From positions 1 to 63,554 of the forward strand of contig JABABS010000073.1 of assembly GCA_014238125.1 (NCBI GenBank): 63,554 nt of DNA. Direction: 5' to 3'. The translations under genes and the position numbers were made by a program. Within the stretch, counting starts at the first letter, position 1. Every line of letters starts with the position of its first letter. Of the stretch, positions 62,007-63,554 are shown piece by piece. Under the pieces are notes generated by a model. That model was not told where the DNA came from. It made no database searches and was given only the letters and a program-made list of their open reading frames with translations. Source of the DNA: Phycisphaerales bacterium. Its GTDB lineage: Bacteria > Planctomycetota > Phycisphaerae > Phycisphaerales > SM1A02.

Positions 62007-62333
62007 GTGTTGTATTTAGTTTTTCGTAAAGAATCTGTAACTGCAGACGGTGCAATGAGAAACACCCACATGCATGCGCAGGTAGGTGTTACTCGATGGG
62101 CGAGACAGGATTCGAACCTTACTAGCGAGAACACTGCTAGCGATATTGAAAACGCAGAAAACAGCGATTCGTCAATTGAGTGTGTAGCAGAATCCACAGC
62201 AGTAGAAAACAAAAGCGAACAAGTAGTTCAATTACTTGCCTTATTGCAAGGTCTTTCGAGTGATGAACTTGAGGCATTGTTGAAGTTGGCAAGTGATTTA
62301 AACAACGATGAATCAAATGGGGAAATATTATGA
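62007..62333 (+). CDS. Small acidic ORF reading antisense through a tRNA remnant
   Basis: The open frame starts at a GTG (62007) or ATG (62055) and ends overlapping the next gene (ATGA), suggesting coupling. In its middle the residues RWARQDSNL are the antisense translation of a tRNA 3' end. The rest is acidic and Ser/Glu-rich, ending in a predicted helix (QVVQLLALLQGLSSDELEAL). No Met, Val or other likely start follows the remnant until a TTG near 62245, so the true start is unclear. No family recognised. Confidence 0.4.
   Translation: MLYLVFRKESVTADGAMRNTHMHAQVGVTRWARQDSNLTSENTASDIENAENSDSSIECVAESTAVENKSEQVVQLLALLQGLSSDELEALLKLASDLNNDESNGEIL
62061..62090 (-). terminator. Hairpin next to the tRNA remnant
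   Basis: AACACCCAC and GTAGGTGTT pair (eight of nine) around 12 nt. On the minus strand it lies directly after the 3' end of the tRNA remnant and is followed by TCTCATT, so it may be the original terminator of that tRNA gene. Confidence 0.35.
62097..62119 (-). other. tRNA 3'-end fragment, probable attachment (att) site
   Basis: On the minus strand these 23 bases read as the last part of a tRNA: AGG, T-loop TTCGAAT, CCTGT of the T-stem, acceptor strand CTCGCCC and discriminator A. The 5' half of the T-stem and everything before it are missing. CCA is not encoded, as in the intact tRNA-Ser. Isolated 3' fragments of this kind are the classic footprint of tyrosine-integrase elements. By orientation, the element would extend rightward beyond the window and the intact tRNA would lie at its far end. 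Confidence 0.65.
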
Positions 62334-62674
62334 GTAAACCGTCAACAAACGGAACGAGCGGGCGTAAGTCAAACGGACAATTTGCAGAAGGTAATAAGTG
62401 CGGCACAGGCAACCCGTATGCAAGGCGTGTGGCTCGATTGCGTTCGGCGTTGTTAGACGCAGTTGGTGAGAACGGGCTAACTGACATTGTGCAGGGGATG
62501 GTTACAGCAGCGAAGGGGGGTGATGTCGCGGCTGCGAAGTTGTTGCTGTCGTACTTGCTCGGTAAGCCAGTTGAATCAGTTGAACCAGACTATGTTGAGA
62601 TACATGAGAGGGAATTGCAAACAAAAGACCGTGGCTTAGACAGCGACGATAAGATTGCCGCGATGTTTATGTGA
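62330..62674 (+). CDS. Small terminase-like/DUF5681-like protein
   Basis: A 114-residue protein. The start SGRKSNGQFAEGNKCGTGNP, followed by YARRVARLRSALLDAV, recalls phage or island-borne proteins with a GQF-x-GN-GNP opening and a helical, DNA-binding-like body; LVAAKGGDVAAAKLLLSYLL-type helices follow (here TAAKGGDVAAAKLLLSYLLG). Such genes occur in integrated elements. The ATG overlaps the preceding stop. It is convergent with the dockerin-tailed gene with one base between stops. Function inferred only from pattern. Confidence 0.5.
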   Translation: MSKPSTNGTSGRKSNGQFAEGNKCGTGNPYARRVARLRSALLDAVGENGLTDIVQGMVTAAKGGDVAAAKLLLSYLLGKPVESVEPDYVEIHERELQTKDRGLDSDDKIAAMFM

Positions 62675-62675
62675 G

Positions 62676-63554
62676 TTACTCGCACGCTCCCCAGTTATCT
62701 ATCACGATGAGTAGGTCGAGTACATTGACGATGCCGTCGAAGTTGAGGTCTGCTTGTGGCGTGTTGTTGCCCCAGTAGCCAACGACAATAAGTAAATCGG
62801 TTACATTGACATAGCCATCTAAATCTGCATCGCCAACACATTCACATTCATCAAGTACACCGTTGTTGTTCTGGTCGTTTGCAGGGTCTTCTAAATCACA
62901 TTCATCAGGAACACCATTTTCATTGCAGTCTTCTGATATGCCATAGATAATATCGCAATCGTCTGGAACGCCATTTTCGTTGCAATCCTCTTCTGTACCG
63001 TCGGCAATATCACAACTATCTGGGATTTCGTTTTCGTTGCAGTCCTCGACTGTACCATCAGCAAAGTCACATTCATCTGGCACACCATTCTCATTGCAAT
63101 CTTCTGAAATACCATAGATGATGTCGCAATCGTCTGGAATACTATTTTCATTACAGTCGAGTTCGCAGTTATCAGGAATGCCATCATCATCGCAATCAGC
63201 CTCGTTGTCACAGGCGTCTATCCAGCCATCACCATCGCAGTCGGGTTGGCATTCATCTGGAACATTGTTCTGGTCGCAATCAAAACTTGTGCTGTCAGCA
63301 ACATCGCACACGTCGCCGATGCCATTGTCGTTGCAATCTGCTTGGTCAGGGTTGTAGAGATAACAATTATCTATAACGTCGTAAATATCATCTCCATCGT
63401 TGTCGGAAAAATCACATTCATTATTAATGTAATTGTTTCCATCGTCGGTGTAGACACCGTAGATTTGAGAAATCGAGTTTCCGCAAACAACAGTACCTGC
63501 AACAGATGTATTGCTGCTGTTGCTAAAGAACATTCCGCCACCATCAATGTCTGC
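62676..63554 (-). CDS. Secreted beta-helix protein with Ca-type repeats and dockerin-like tail, 5' partial
   Basis: The frame is open to the window edge, so the N-terminus is missing. The first visible part (DIDGGGMFFSNSSNTSVAG) is typical of the last turns of a right-handed beta-helix. Then come about ten acidic thrombospondin-3-like units around DCNENGVPDECD, interrupted by a duplicated block containing IIYGISED. The end is two dockerin-like repeats (GDADLDGYVNVTDLLIVVGY, then DLNFDGIVNVLDLLIVIDNW) finishing GACE. Likely exported and Ca-binding. Fourth dockerin-tailed protein of the window. Confidence 0.85.
   Translation of the reverse strand, partial: ADIDGGGMFFSNSSNTSVAGTVVCGNSISQIYGVYTDDGNNYINNECDFSDNDGDDIYDVIDNCYLYNPDQADCNDNGIGDVCDVADSTSFDCDQNNVPDECQPDCDGDGWIDACDNEADCDDDGIPDNCELDCNENSIPDDCDIIYGISEDCNENGVPDECDFADGTVEDCNENEIPDSCDIADGTEEDCNENGVPDDCDIIYGISEDCNENGVPDECDLEDPANDQNNNGVLDECECVGDADLDGYVNVTDLLIVVGYWGNNTPQADLNFDGIVNVLDLLIVIDNWGACE
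62900..63170 (-). repeat. Tandem DCNENG-type Ca-binding repeats
   Basis: Units of about 12-18 residues (DCNENGVPDECD, DCNENEIPDSCD, DCNENSIPDDCD) repeat with high DNA similarity. A longer block around CDIIYGISEDCNENG occurs twice, about 150 bp apart, indicating recent internal duplication. Confidence 0.75.

Overview
The window reads as a chromosome segment from a marine, AT-leaning member of Planctomycetota, most likely class Phycisphaerae. The evidence is the combination of proteins with C-terminal dockerin-like repeats ending in WG-x-C, a neighbouring DUF1501/DUF1800 pair, CRTAC1 and FG-GAP secreted proteins, an unusually long SecA, and a Lys-rich histone-like tail fused to a DksA/TraR domain. 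BamD-like and LptE lipoproteins, lipoprotein signal peptidase and a lytic transglycosylase indicate a diderm cell with peptidoglycan. A full flagellar export gene set indicates a motile stage. Assignment is by gene content only; no marker tree was computed.

Layout. 1-1.8 kb: two glycosyltransferases (the first cut by the window edge). 1.8-13.1 kb: a tRNA-Ser followed by housekeeping genes (truB, lspA, DksA-like regulator, accA, proC, an ABC exporter, a UbiD decarboxylase, mltA, tatA). 13.3-24.7 kb: a block of exported or surface proteins (LVIVD/choice-of-anchor B, FG-GAP, di-haem peroxidase-like, TPR lipoprotein plus CRTAC1 lipoprotein, DUF1501, DUF1800), three of them with dockerin-like tails. 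24.7-44.7 kb: copper ATPase, secA, a membrane protein/hotdog pair, gamma-glutamyltransferase, rpsB-tsf, pyrC, a Cys-rich repeat lipoprotein, uvrC, ftsH and a bamD-lptE operon. 44.8-53.2 kb: fliO-fliP-fliQ-fliR-flhB-flhA-flhF-flhG-fliA, nearly every junction overlapping. 53.3-62 kb: CoA-transferase B, ALDH7-type dehydrogenase, Nudix, aquaporin, korAB and mnmG. 62.0 kb to the end: a tRNA 3'-end remnant that looks like an integration junction, then two small genes and a truncated secreted protein with Ca-type and dockerin-like repeats.

Recurring structure. At least ten genes have a near-consensus -10 hexamer placed 6-8 nt before the ATG, with no Shine-Dalgarno, which predicts leaderless transcripts; translational, flagellar and secreted-protein operons instead use SD-led leaders. 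Convergent genes are packed so tightly that several overlap (80 bp for truB/lspA), and two convergent junctions are filled by tandem TTGACC/GGTCAA palindromes. The most notable protein oddities are FlhB without its NPTH self-cleavage motif, UvrC without its C-terminal HhH domain, and a DksA-type zinc finger that has lost three of four cysteines.
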